Of a stretch of 64,000 nucleotides of DNA, positions 36,383-45,989 are shown one piece after another; position 1 is the first letter of the stretch; every line of letters starts with the position of its first letter. This DNA is from an uncultured Candidatus Melainabacteria bacterium (GTDB taxonomy: Bacteria; Cyanobacteriota; Vampirovibrionia; Gastranaerophilales; Gastranaerophilaceae). The DNA lies in the NCBI GenBank assembly GCA_934757255.1, contig CAKVLL010000001.1, positions 1 to 64,000 of the forward strand. The letters are read 5' to 3'. Made by a program: the position numbers and the translations under genes. Below the pieces are notes generated by a model that ran no database searches, was not told the DNA's origin, and saw only the letters and a list, made by a program, of their open reading frames with translations.

Positions 36383-36394
36383 TAAAAATCTCCT

Positions 36395-38413
36395 TTAAAA
36401 CCTTACTTTGTATGTTGCTCTAAAAACTTTTCTTAAAACATGCGCCAATTCAACAAAAAACTTTCCACCTTTAGATATACACAACTTCGTATAAAAACAT
36501 CCTGCCCCTTCATCAATTGCTTTTTGTATAAATTCATTTAAACTCAATGTATAATCTTTTCCCCATACATAAGCGCCCTTCAATTGTTTATAATTAATTA
36601 AATTAAATAAAAAGTTTGAATACCAATTATTTTTCATAAAAGATTTGTAGAACCTATTAAATTCAATAATCTCGTTATAATAAGGTCCAGCAGTCTGTGT
36701 ATCTTGCCCCGGATGTACTCGATACCTCATAAAATGTTTATCTCTAAATATAACTGCGCAATCCTCATCTTGCATAGTATCTATAACAAAAGGTTTATCC
36801 ATCAATTTGCCAAACTTTTTGTAATCAGGGAAATTTCTTAACAAACATTTCAAATTTTCAGATTTATAAACAACAGAACTATAAACGAATTTTTGCTTGT
36901 AGCAAATATAAGAAACAAAATCGTTTTTGTTTCTACAAACACGAATAGATTTTGATACCCTTTCCCAATTATCATTTGTAGGATAACTATACTCTTTATA
37001 ATCACTGGAAACTACAACCGTATTAGGATATTTATTCAAAACCTCCACTACACATTTAAAATAATCCGGATGCAAAATATCATCATCATGAAACAACATA
37101 ACGTAATTTTTTTTAACCATTCTTATAGCATCACAAAAATTACCCAAAGGATCATTCTCATTTCTTCGATGATAAAATAAATTTTTATGTTTTTTTTGTA
37201 ATTCCCGAACCACAGATTCTGTACCGTCAGTACTTCCATTGTCCATAACTGTTATGTCAACATTACCAATCGATTGATTAAGCAAACTCTTAATTGCTTC
37301 GGACAAAAACTCCTTACGATTATAAGTTAAAATAAAAGCTTCTATATTATCTTTTGATACAACAGCATCCTTCACATCCAATCTCTCTCCAATTTTAGGA
37401 AACAATTTGCACATCTTATTTACTCCATCGCGTCCGGAAGTGCCAACCGTAGTATCATTGCGGTTCAAATTCTTTAAGCAAAACTCCTGCGCTGCCTTAT
37501 CTTCGATAAGCTTCAATTGATAACCTTTCGGATTTACCGCAATCTTAGTCCCATTCAAAACCGCCATTCCCCAAAACCATATATCATCATTTGTTGGAAT
37601 TTCTCGCATAAAAATTTCAGAGTCCAAAACTCTTTTATCTAGCGCATTAGGAGGAAACAAGCTTCCATAACCAGTCATAAATTCGTTGCGAAAACGAGGC
37701 AAGTAGCTTGAATTATAGCAATAATTACGAGATGTTATATAAAAAGCGTTTGCCCTCTTTTTCACCATAAACGCACGGTTTGCACATACACAATTTGGGT
37801 ATTTTTTATGTAAATCATACAAACTCTCAAGCCAATTTTTAGGATATAAAATATCATCATCCGCCGTTACAATAATATCATCCGGAAATTCGCGCAAAGT
37901 CGGAATAAGTTTCTTGTATGATTTAATATCCTCGCACCATTTAATACTCAATCCAAACTGCTGTAAATCGGTCAAACTCGCCGGCAATTCACGGTTTGGA
38001 AATTGTTCTTCTGCAAGCCATAAAATCACCATATCAGGTTTCAAAGTCTGTTGCAAAAGCGTCGTAATTGTTTTGTGGACAAGGTTTATCCTCGCAGGAA
38101 AAGTCGTAAGCGACACGATTAGACGCGGAGAGCGTTTTTCTTGTGTAATTCCTAATTTAGTGAGCGGCTTCAAATCCACATTATACTTGTGTTTTTTACA
38201 AATCTTTGCACCAAAAATTTTGATAACGTAGTGTTCGTCAATATCTTGCCAAGAAAAAAGACAAGCAAAAGCGCTTTTCAAATCCTGTATAACACCAACA
38301 CGTCCATTTGTTTTATTACTTCTTTTTTTCACGACCCTGCAATTCTCTTTACAATACATTCTACACAATAAGAATAGAACTCTCATTAATTCTGTTATAG
38401 AACATGATATCAC
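36395..38413 (-). CDS. Two-domain glycosyltransferase, first gene of the polysaccharide operon
   Basis: The frame has 672 residues; the true start is uncertain, with ATGs at 38413, 38386 and 38359 and no strong ribosome site at any. The first catalytic region (about residues 95-330) carries IVSLTTFPARI, LWLAEEQFPNRELP and VTADDDILYPKNWL, as in capsular-type transferases. The second (about 355-560) is a standard GT-A domain with AFILTYNRKEFLSEAIKSLLNQS, MDNGSTDGTESV and LFHDDDILHPDYF. Both have DXD-type metal sites, so it may add two sugars in sequence. Near the N-terminus lies HYVIKIFGAKICKKHKYN, similar to the C-terminal tails of two other operon proteins. Confidence 0.82.
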   Translation of the reverse strand: MISCSITELMRVLFLLCRMYCKENCRVVKKRSNKTNGRVGVIQDLKSAFACLFSWQDIDEHYVIKIFGAKICKKHKYNVDLKPLTKLGITQEKRSPRLIVSLTTFPARINLVHKTITTLLQQTLKPDMVILWLAEEQFPNRELPASLTDLQQFGLSIKWCEDIKSYKKLIPTLREFPDDIIVTADDDILYPKNWLESLYDLHKKYPNCVCANRAFMVKKRANAFYITSRNYCYNSSYLPRFRNEFMTGYGSLFPPNALDKRVLDSEIFMREIPTNDDIWFWGMAVLNGTKIAVNPKGYQLKLIEDKAAQEFCLKNLNRNDTTVGTSGRDGVNKMCKLFPKIGERLDVKDAVVSKDNIEAFILTYNRKEFLSEAIKSLLNQSIGNVDITVMDNGSTDGTESVVRELQKKHKNLFYHRRNENDPLGNFCDAIRMVKKNYVMLFHDDDILHPDYFKCVVEVLNKYPNTVVVSSDYKEYSYPTNDNWERVSKSIRVCRNKNDFVSYICYKQKFVYSSVVYKSENLKCLLRNFPDYKKFGKLMDKPFVIDTMQDEDCAVIFRDKHFMRYRVHPGQDTQTAGPYYNEIIEFNRFYKSFMKNNWYSNFLFNLINYKQLKGAYVWGKDYTLSLNEFIQKAIDEGAGCFYTKLCISKGGKFFVELAHVLRKVFRATYKVRF

Positions 38414-38517
38414 AAAAAATATTTATACAATATGATATTAAAAAATATAGTACAGGTAGCTAATATCTAAAAAAAAATATATCAGCATCGTATTCTTCAT
38501 ATTACTTATTTAGTAGA

Positions 38518-40566
38518 CTATTGAATATACTCTTTTAAATCTTCTAAAAATTCTTGTCGATAAAGAAATCCTAAATGAGACCCACAATTTAAACAAACCA
38601 AGTGTTTTCCTGCAAGAATTTTTAAACGTGACAATTGGTTGGTATTTATAAAATAATCATCCATTGAATGATAAATTTTGTAATTATCATTATGTGCCAA
38701 ATAATCTGCAAGCGAATAAAGTCCGGTTTCATATCTCAAATCATCAAGCGTCAGTACTCCATTTCTCAACAAATATTTTTCCACATAATCTCTATAACTC
38801 ATATTATTTATTGCCTGATAAATGTCTGTTTTTTGACCTTTTGCAATGTTTTCTATCGTAAAAATTAAATCAGATAGTTTTTGTCGCAAAATAAATGTCG
38901 TTATTAATTTTCCTTCTTCATCCGAAAATGGAAGAGTTTCAATTTTAAAATCAGAATTTTCTTTTAGCTGAGAAAGTTGCAAAATTTTTGCCGCCGTTAC
39001 TGCAGTTTTACGTTTTACTTCATCAGAACTTTTATCAAATTCATTTGCATTTTTATCCAATTGCTCTAAAGCGTAGACGAGCTCTATTGGCGGACTTATT
39101 GCAATAAACTTATCGATTCCCAAAGTATTATTTTTGCTTTCTTTTTCTGCAACAAATAATGTTGCCATTGCACCAAAAGATGTTCCCACAACGACTTTTT
39201 CTCTGAAGTCACAACCGTATTTTGCACACAAAGAAGTCATAATCTTGGATGTTACAAGTTTTATATAATCGGCATCATTGGAAGGAATTCCGGGACAATA
39301 ACCTTGTGGCATACTTTTTACAAATTCCCAATGAAAATGACTTCCCTGAATAACAACAGAATAACCTGCATCATAAAACATTTTTGCAAAAACTATTGAG
39401 TGATGCGCATTTGAACCTTCACCGATTGAAGGATACAAAATTACAAGTGGCGCAGTCTTATCTTTCTGCAAAATATAACGATATTTATAAGGCTCTCTCG
39501 TTTCATCCACTACAATAGATGCAGTTTTGATTCGTTTTGCAAAACTTCTATTCCAAATAGAAAGCTCATTCCAAATCGACTTATTGACAGATTTATCTTC
39601 AAAAAGTGCTGTTCGCATAGAATCAACAACCGGAGTTTGCGGATTATAATCATTCAAAACTATATCCGATTCAAGCATTGGCTTTTTAATAATATCCAAA
39701 TTTGCAGCAAAGCCGGCAATTTCTGAGTCGTTATCAACTTGTGCAATCATCTTTTCTGTTAAGGCAGAATTGTCCTCTCCTACCAACTCTGCTTCTGTAG
39801 CTAACAAGTCCTTTCTATCGAGATTTGAATTTCTTATGTAGTTTTCTAATCCGTAAAGTTTTTTCTGGATATCATAAGGATCAGCATAAGTCGATTCAAT
39901 CATTTGCGCCAAAGGTTGCATATAAGATGTGCGGTTTACCATCAATCCAAATTTGATAAGACTTGTTAGAGGAGTTGCAAGATAAACTGAAGGATCTAAA
40001 GCAGCTTCCAACACACGACCACAAAGTGAGCGCGGAGTGCAAGCGTTAAGAACCGGCATTACCATATAATTACCGGATGCCATTTTACATTTACACAAAG
40101 CTTGTTCCATATTTTCGTTAGTCGGCTTAATTTTGAAAATCTTATCCGCCGGATCAAATAAACCGCCAAGTCCAATCGTTGAATTTGTTAAAAATCTAAC
40201 AGTTTCTTTTTTCAAAGCTTCGCCATCTCTTTGTAAAATACAACTTGCCAATCTTTTAGGATATTCAATATTATTATAAGCGCTTTTAATTCTGTCCATT
40301 CCGTATTTTGGCATAATTGATGACCACAAAATATGAACCGGTCGCGCAACAAATTTATTCAACTTCGTATTAAGATTAAACATTTTTCTATTGAACTTTT
40401 CATACTTATCATCTCCAACATACATTTTTGCGTAGTCTGGATATTTATTTGTTTCAGTCAAAACTGCTTGAATATCATTCTTCGCGACCGCATAAATCGG
40501 CAAATTTATGTTAAAAATAAATAGCAATAGAAGTATTAACGATACAATTTTTTTCTTAGAAAACAT
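38518..40566 (-). CDS. MlaA (VacJ)-like domain fused to an alpha/beta hydrolase
   Basis: The protein has 682 residues from the ATG at 40566 (GAGGAGAG upstream). A signal peptide ends at IYAVAKN without a lipobox cysteine, so it is not a lipoprotein, unlike classical MlaA. Residues about 45-240 follow MlaA: KYEKFNRKMFNLNTKLNKFV, LTNSTIGLGGLFDPAD and NENMEQAL. MlaA removes misplaced phospholipid from the outer leaflet of the outer membrane. Residues about 350-600 are an alpha/beta hydrolase with LVILYPSIGEG and nucleophile motif GTSFGA near residue 480. Fusion of a lipid-extraction domain to a hydrolase suggests lipid removal linked to lipolysis; this is inference. It does not seem part of the upstream operon. 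Confidence 0.78.
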   Translation of the reverse strand: MFSKKKIVSLILLLLFIFNINLPIYAVAKNDIQAVLTETNKYPDYAKMYVGDDKYEKFNRKMFNLNTKLNKFVARPVHILWSSIMPKYGMDRIKSAYNNIEYPKRLASCILQRDGEALKKETVRFLTNSTIGLGGLFDPADKIFKIKPTNENMEQALCKCKMASGNYMVMPVLNACTPRSLCGRVLEAALDPSVYLATPLTSLIKFGLMVNRTSYMQPLAQMIESTYADPYDIQKKLYGLENYIRNSNLDRKDLLATEAELVGEDNSALTEKMIAQVDNDSEIAGFAANLDIIKKPMLESDIVLNDYNPQTPVVDSMRTALFEDKSVNKSIWNELSIWNRSFAKRIKTASIVVDETREPYKYRYILQKDKTAPLVILYPSIGEGSNAHHSIVFAKMFYDAGYSVVIQGSHFHWEFVKSMPQGYCPGIPSNDADYIKLVTSKIMTSLCAKYGCDFREKVVVGTSFGAMATLFVAEKESKNNTLGIDKFIAISPPIELVYALEQLDKNANEFDKSSDEVKRKTAVTAAKILQLSQLKENSDFKIETLPFSDEEGKLITTFILRQKLSDLIFTIENIAKGQKTDIYQAINNMSYRDYVEKYLLRNGVLTLDDLRYETGLYSLADYLAHNDNYKIYHSMDDYFINTNQLSRLKILAGKHLVCLNCGSHLGFLYRQEFLEDLKEYIQ

Positions 40567-40671
40567 AATCTCTCCTCGCAATAGTTAACAAAAGCTATCA
40601 CTAAAAATTGTATTTTCTTAGATTAAAATTTATATCGCCTAATATGATATAAAAAATAGTTAATTGATTTT

Positions 40672-41997
40672 TTAAACTTCTACTTTTTCGCCGGTAAAAT
40701 CTTTTTGAAAACTTACATCATGCTTGATTTTAGTCAATGTGTTGGTCTTCAAGTTTTTCATTTTAATAAAGTCAGCCATTTTATTATAGTCAAATGCGTT
40801 TTCCCATCTTGCAATGACAACCGTCGCAACGCAATTGCCTATTAAATTAACTGTAGTCCTTCCCATATCTAAGATTTGATCAATTCCCAAAAGCACAGCA
40901 ACACCAACAATTGGAATATTAAAACTTGTCAAAGTACCTGCCAAAACAATTATAGATGCTCTTGGGACACCGGCAACACCTTTGCTTGTTAGCATAAGCG
41001 CAAACATCACAACAAGTTGCTGTTCTATCGTCATATTGATCCCAACCAATTGCGTTGAAAATAAAACAGCCATAGCTAAATACAAAGTTGAGCCATCTAG
41101 GTTAAACGTATATCCGGTAGGCATTACAAAACCAACAATTGATTTTGGTACACCAAATTTTTCCATAATAGACATTGCTTTTGGTAAAGCTGCCTCTGAA
41201 CTTGCAGTTGTAAAAGTCAAAAGAGCCGGTTCTTGAATAGCTTTAATCAAACCACGAACCGAAATTTTTACAATCTTGCAAGCAATTATCAAAACGACAG
41301 CGACAAAAACTGCAAGCGCTGTATACAAAGATATAATTATTTTTCCGTAATTAACAAGAATTGAAATTCCATTAGAGCCAACAGTATAAGCTATTGCACC
41401 AAAAATACCCATTGGAGCAAAAAACATTACATATTCAGTAAACTTGAACATTACAGACGCAACAGAGTTTAGAATATCAACTACCGGCTGTGCTTTTTTA
41501 CCAACTGCGCAAATAGCAAGAGCAAAAAAGATACAAAAAACTACAATCTGCAACAAATTGCCATCAGCCATTGCTTGGAATATACTCGTTGGACAAAGGC
41601 TTAAAAGTAATTCGCCAAACGAATTGTGATGAGTTGTAGAAGCCATTTGAACAATTCTATTCAAACCTGTCTGGTCAGATGCAATGTGTCCCATTCCAAC
41701 ACCTGGTTTAAACAGATTTGCAAAACCCAAACCAATAATTAGCGCAAGCGTTGTAACAACTTCAAAATACGCAATAGTTTTAACACCTAATCGTCCCAAA
41801 CTTTTTACATCGCCATGACCCGCTATGCCAACTACTAGTGTCGCAAAAAGTAACGGCGCGATAATCATTTTTATCATTCGAAGGAAAATTTCTGCCAAAA
41901 CATGAAGTTTTATTGCAAATGCCGGAAATAACCAGCCAACAAGGACTCCTAAAAATAGTGCTACAAAAATCGCTATTGTTAATCGTGATTGTTTCAA
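40672..41997 (-). CDS. Dicarboxylate/amino acid:cation symporter
   Basis: The protein has 441 residues with eight membrane helices and two re-entrant loops. HP1 is FTTASSEAALPKAM, TM7 has PTGYTFNLDGSTLYLA (a NMDGT variant) and TM8 has RTTVNLIGNCVATVVIARWE, where the usual aspartate is asparagine. It probably takes up glutamate, aspartate or C4-dicarboxylates with Na+ or H+. The start appears to be TTG at 41997, preceded by an AAGGAAAAGG ribosome site; no ATG gives a better N-terminus. The changed TM8 residue may alter substrate choice. The gene is monocistronic. Confidence 0.88.
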   Translation of the reverse strand: MKQSRLTIAIFVALFLGVLVGWLFPAFAIKLHVLAEIFLRMIKMIIAPLLFATLVVGIAGHGDVKSLGRLGVKTIAYFEVVTTLALIIGLGFANLFKPGVGMGHIASDQTGLNRIVQMASTTHHNSFGELLLSLCPTSIFQAMADGNLLQIVVFCIFFALAICAVGKKAQPVVDILNSVASVMFKFTEYVMFFAPMGIFGAIAYTVGSNGISILVNYGKIIISLYTALAVFVAVVLIIACKIVKISVRGLIKAIQEPALLTFTTASSEAALPKAMSIMEKFGVPKSIVGFVMPTGYTFNLDGSTLYLAMAVLFSTQLVGINMTIEQQLVVMFALMLTSKGVAGVPRASIIVLAGTLTSFNIPIVGVAVLLGIDQILDMGRTTVNLIGNCVATVVIARWENAFDYNKMADFIKMKNLKTNTLTKIKHDVSFQKDFTGEKVEV

Positions 41998-42132
41998 AAT
42001 CTTTTCCTTTTCCTTCTTCTAAATGGCAATCTTCTAATTCACCCTTCAATACTAAATTATACAATAAACATTTTAAATGTGAATGATTAATAGTAGAGTT
42101 ACCGTCAAACAATAAAGATAAAAAAAACAAAT

Positions 42133-42161
42133 TTGAAAAAAACAAATCTTTTTTCTATAAT
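42133..42161 (+). promoter_or_regulatory. Promoter placed for a leaderless transcript
   Basis: TTGAAA and TATAAT are separated by 17 nt, and the TATAAT ends 6 nt before the ATG at 42168. No Shine-Dalgarno is present between them. Confidence 0.7.
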
Positions 42162-42167
42162 TTTGTT

Positions 42168-42731
42168 ATGAAAAAATTATTAATTACAGCATTCATCTTT
42201 TCTTCAACAATTGTTTTTGCGGCTGATGATTTATCAAAACAAGCAACCGCTTTTTACAGCGATAATAACTACCAAAAAACAATGGATTTGATTTTACAAA
42301 TTCCTGAAGATGAACGTTCTGCGCAAGATTGGCTACTTTTAGGAAATGTACTTGAGGATAAATCTGAAATTGAAAATGCAGTGTTTATGTACCAAAAAGC
42401 AATAGTTACCGACCATAAATGCTACAAAGCTTATTACAATCTTGCAAACTATTATGCCGAAAACAATCAATTAAATATGGCAATTACAAATTATAAAAAA
42501 GCTGCATCTTTAAACAAAGAAAATCCTTATATTTTTTATAATTTAGCTTGCGCATATATTAAACAAGGTAACCTAAACAAAGCTAAAACAAACCTAAACA
42601 AAGCAATAATGCTCAAATCTGATATTCCGGATTTTCATTACAACTTGGCTTATGTTTACAAACAACTCGGCAAAGATAAACTAGCTAAAACGTATTTAGA
42701 AAATTACAACAAACTAAATCCTAGTTTATAG
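42168..42731 (+). CDS. Secreted TPR protein
   Basis: The protein has 187 residues. A signal peptide (KKLLITAFIFSSTIVFA) is followed by about four to five tetratricopeptide repeats, with consensus residues such as YYNLANYYAENNQLNMAITNYKKAASLN. It should act as a periplasmic protein-protein scaffold; the partner is unknown. The promoter lies directly against the start codon, and no ribosome site is seen. It is convergent with a second, cytoplasmic TPR gene. Confidence 0.8.
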   Translation: MKKLLITAFIFSSTIVFAADDLSKQATAFYSDNNYQKTMDLILQIPEDERSAQDWLLLGNVLEDKSEIENAVFMYQKAIVTDHKCYKAYYNLANYYAENNQLNMAITNYKKAASLNKENPYIFYNLACAYIKQGNLNKAKTNLNKAIMLKSDIPDFHYNLAYVYKQLGKDKLAKTYLENYNKLNPSL

Positions 42732-42744
42732 TTGATTCATTATT

Positions 42745-43518
42745 TTATTCAATCACCATTAATGAGTTTTCTTTAGAAAAATATTGACTCCTTAGTTCAT
42801 TAACTCTTTCTCTTGCAAAAACAGCATCTTCTGAGAATTTTTTTAGTTCTAAAAATTTCTTATAATATCTTATTGCATCTTTATATTTTGCCATTTTATC
42901 AAAACTCATAGCAATTCCTAAATATGCTTTATAATAGTCTGGATTACGTTTTATAAGCTGGAAAAAAGTTCTTGAAGCTTCCATAAAATTACCCATTCCC
43001 ATGAGCATTGCAGCTTTATTATAATAAGCTTTCAAAAACTCCGGATTTGTTTCAATCAATTTATTATAAATCATAAGTGACAAATCGGCTTCGTCAACAA
43101 GCTCGTGAGCAATCGCAAGTTGAATTTGTGCTTCAAGATTTTCTCTATTAATAAGGATTGCTTTTATCAAATATTCAATCGCTTTTTCAGGATGTCCATC
43201 CAATAAATTACAAACGCCCAACTCAAAAAAATAATTATCATTACCATCATCTATCGTTATTAACTTTAATAACATAGAAATAGCTTTTTTATATTCTTGC
43301 AAATATTTATAAGACATAGCCAATCCGTAATAAGCATTTGCTTCTGATCTATCTAGCATAATAGCCTGTAGATAAGTTTGAACTGACTCTTTATACATTT
43401 TTGCAAACCTAAGAGCGTCCGCTTTTACACATAATCCATACGAGCGAGAACGAGAAGGCACGGTAACTTTTTCAGCTACCTTCGCCAAATTCTTATCTAT
43501 GGTCGCATCAATTTGCAT
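42745..43518 (-). CDS. TPR-repeat protein
   Basis: The protein has 257 residues with about six TPR units spanning residues 25-235 (AYYGLAMSYKYLQEYKKAI, FFELGVCNLLDGHPEKAIEYL, AYLGIAMSFDKMAKYKDAI). There is no signal peptide or membrane segment, so it is probably cytoplasmic. A strong ribosome site (GGGAGAGG) precedes the ATG. The gene ends 13 nt from the stop of the convergent secreted TPR gene. It is a scaffold of unknown partner. Confidence 0.8.
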   Translation of the reverse strand: MQIDATIDKNLAKVAEKVTVPSRSRSYGLCVKADALRFAKMYKESVQTYLQAIMLDRSEANAYYGLAMSYKYLQEYKKAISMLLKLITIDDGNDNYFFELGVCNLLDGHPEKAIEYLIKAILINRENLEAQIQLAIAHELVDEADLSLMIYNKLIETNPEFLKAYYNKAAMLMGMGNFMEASRTFFQLIKRNPDYYKAYLGIAMSFDKMAKYKDAIRYYKKFLELKKFSEDAVFARERVNELRSQYFSKENSLMVIE

Positions 43519-43646
43519 ATTCCTCTCCCAATTCTATGATATACAATCGAGAGAAAGTTTTTAATGGTCAAAGGATTTAAATATTTAGTCCGAAGGATTA
43601 ATATTTCTTTACAATTAAATTCAATTGAAATTCTCAAAAAATGTAC

Positions 43647-43675
43647 GAAAAAGCCCGCATAGTGCGGGCTTTTTC
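43647..43675 (-). terminator. Rho-independent terminator
   Basis: The 13-bp stem GAAAAAGCCCGCA / TGCGGGCTTTTTC has a 3-nt loop. It lies just downstream of the haemagglutinin-like gene on the minus strand. Confidence 0.85.
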
Positions 43676-43696
43676 ATATTTCCAGATTTTATTATA

Positions 43697-45754
43697 TTAA
43701 TTTATCATTGGGAAAGCTCTAACTACTGTAACAGAACCATCTACGTTCTTACGAACACCTGTATCAACGTCGTCATCATCCAAATCTGCTGCATAAGCTA
43801 CCGGTGTATATGGTTGAAGCGCATCTACGGCTTCAGGTCTTTCATAACTTCTTAAGACTTTAATGTTTTCATTGTCATCAGGAGTTGGTGGATTTGGTTC
43901 TGGTTCAGGAGTAGGAGGTGTTGGTGGGTTTGGCACATCAGGTTTATCAGGGCCAACCAAGTAAGTTGTATCGTTTGGTCTTGGATCACGTGTGTTGTAA
44001 CCGTCAGGACCATTTGTCAATTCATAAGTAATTTCGTCAGTTCCTTTAACTGTAACTTCTTTTGCGTCACGAATGTTTGTGTATTTTAAAGTATAATCTC
44101 TTGAAGGGAAATCAACTTTTAACTTATCTGTTTCCTTGCCAACGATAATGTTGTCTGCGTGAACATTCGGCCCTGTAATTTCAATATACTTACCAGGGGC
44201 TGTAATATTAACATTCTTAGCGTTAGCACCTGTTAATTTAACATCACCTTTTGATGCGATATAAGCATTTGTTGGAGTATCAATTCTTGTTATATTGCCT
44301 CCAGCAACATTCAAATTTGCAGGATTAGTCGAATCATTAATATGTTTATAATTTTCCATTACATTAACAATTACATCATCTACGCTATGATTATTAATTT
44401 TATTTAAACCACCAATATAACCGTTTGCTGAGAATTCATACTCATTAGCTGATAATGTCGCTTTTCCATCTGATAAAATATTATAGTTATCAGATTTATA
44501 TGAAATTTTATTAGCACTTGTATCAATTGTTGTTGTGATATGACCATCTGTTGCATGTACATCTAAGTTGCCGCCAACAGTTAACTTACCATCTGCAAGT
44601 TTTCTTGCATCATAATCATAACCACCTATATGAACATTATTCACTGATTCTACTTTTAAATTACCATCAACTTTCGTATCACCAATAACGTGTGTAAAAT
44701 GTTTAATAGTACCAACACAGCTGTTATCAAGATTTTGTGATTCGTTAGTTGTTGTTAGTGTTGCGTTTTTAGTAACGTGAACGTCACCAACATCTAAGAA
44801 ACCACCGCCGTTTGTCATATTCAAATTGCCATCTACTTCGGCATTTCTCAAAAACATTCTAGCACCGTTACCCTTAGCATCCAAATTGCCATTAACAACC
44901 AATTTATTATTGTTATTAGTTTTATTTAAATTTACATTTCCCAGCGTATTAATCTTTACATTACCATTGATTGTACCGCCATTTTCAATTGCCAACGCAC
45001 CTACATCATTCGTTATATATAAATCACCATTTATATTCATCGCAGTTAATTTTGCAACTGTTTGAGCTTTTGTTGGAGCAGCTTGACTTAAAGCAACATA
45101 ATCCTGACCATTTGCAGTAACCAATTTTACAGATTTTGCATTAATCGTAGATGCAGCTGCATTAATCCCAGCTGCTACAACACTATAATCTCCTCCAACA
45201 TTAAATTCAGAACCATTTACTATTTTGATAGGAATTAACTTACCTTCATTATATAATTTGGTAAATTTTTCATTATCAATATTTAAACTATTCAAATCGT
45301 CTACTCTAACATTAGATAAATCTTTTGTTGTTAATTGCAAATCGCCTGCTGTAGTAAATTTAGCACCGTCAAATAACATACCGTTTGGATTAGAAATAAT
45401 TAATTTTCCGATTCCATTATCAGCATTAATTTGACCATATATATTTGACATTCCGTTGTTAACCGTATTCAAAATTGTTAAATTTTTGGCACCATCAACA
45501 GTATTAAAATTCAAGCTTTCGCCTTTATTAACATTTAATGTATTCCAATTTACATGTGAATTGTTATTAAAATTTAAACCAACATTTCCTGTTCCGCCAC
45601 CGGTCATATTGACAAAACCACCAGTTGTATTATTAATAATTGCACCACCATTACCGTTGCCCAAACCTGTATCTATTACAGCATAAGACACTTGCATCGA
45701 AGCAAACAAAGCAGTTACAGCTAGTACTGATAATTTTCTCCTAAAATTTTTCAT
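43697..45754 (-). CDS. Filamentous-haemagglutinin-like exoprotein with TPS domain
   Basis: The protein has 685 residues. A signal peptide (RRKLSVLAVTALFASMQVSYA) is followed by a two-partner-secretion domain with the marker NPNGMLFDG and the INNTTGGFVNMTGGGTG beta-helix start. Residues about 60-560 are beta-helical repeats rich in Asn, Gly, Val and Thr. A proline/glutamate-rich spacer (PNPPTPPTPEPEPNPPTP) precedes a short acidic C-terminal region. Such proteins are exported by an outer-membrane TpsB pore and act as adhesins or toxins. No TpsB gene is in the window, and the protein is short for the family. AAGGA lies upstream and a terminator downstream. Confidence 0.82.
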   Translation of the reverse strand: MKNFRRKLSVLAVTALFASMQVSYAVIDTGLGNGNGGAIINNTTGGFVNMTGGGTGNVGLNFNNNSHVNWNTLNVNKGESLNFNTVDGAKNLTILNTVNNGMSNIYGQINADNGIGKLIISNPNGMLFDGAKFTTAGDLQLTTKDLSNVRVDDLNSLNIDNEKFTKLYNEGKLIPIKIVNGSEFNVGGDYSVVAAGINAAASTINAKSVKLVTANGQDYVALSQAAPTKAQTVAKLTAMNINGDLYITNDVGALAIENGGTINGNVKINTLGNVNLNKTNNNNKLVVNGNLDAKGNGARMFLRNAEVDGNLNMTNGGGFLDVGDVHVTKNATLTTTNESQNLDNSCVGTIKHFTHVIGDTKVDGNLKVESVNNVHIGGYDYDARKLADGKLTVGGNLDVHATDGHITTTIDTSANKISYKSDNYNILSDGKATLSANEYEFSANGYIGGLNKINNHSVDDVIVNVMENYKHINDSTNPANLNVAGGNITRIDTPTNAYIASKGDVKLTGANAKNVNITAPGKYIEITGPNVHADNIIVGKETDKLKVDFPSRDYTLKYTNIRDAKEVTVKGTDEITYELTNGPDGYNTRDPRPNDTTYLVGPDKPDVPNPPTPPTPEPEPNPPTPDDNENIKVLRSYERPEAVDALQPYTPVAYAADLDDDDVDTGVRKNVDGSVTVVRAFPMIN

Positions 45755-45943
45755 AAAACAAATCCTTCTTATGTTGACTGTTCATCTACTACTATACTAT
45801 CAAAAAAGGTTCAACAAAAAAAAATTTGCGTTTTATATCATAAATTCAAAAAAATTGTTACAATTTTTAATAAAATTTACAGTAATGAAATTATACATTT
45901 CATCTTATTTCTACTTGAAATTATAAAATTTAATAATAATAAA

Positions 45944-45967
45944 AAGTTGAAGTTAAAACTCCAACTT
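45944..45967 (-). terminator. Terminator-like hairpin
   Basis: An 11-bp stem with one mismatch (AAGTTGAAGTT / AACTCCAACTT) is followed by a T-run on the minus strand. It lies just downstream of the beta-lactamase-fold gene. Confidence 0.55.
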
Positions 45968-45989
45968 ATACAAACATAATTAACATTTT

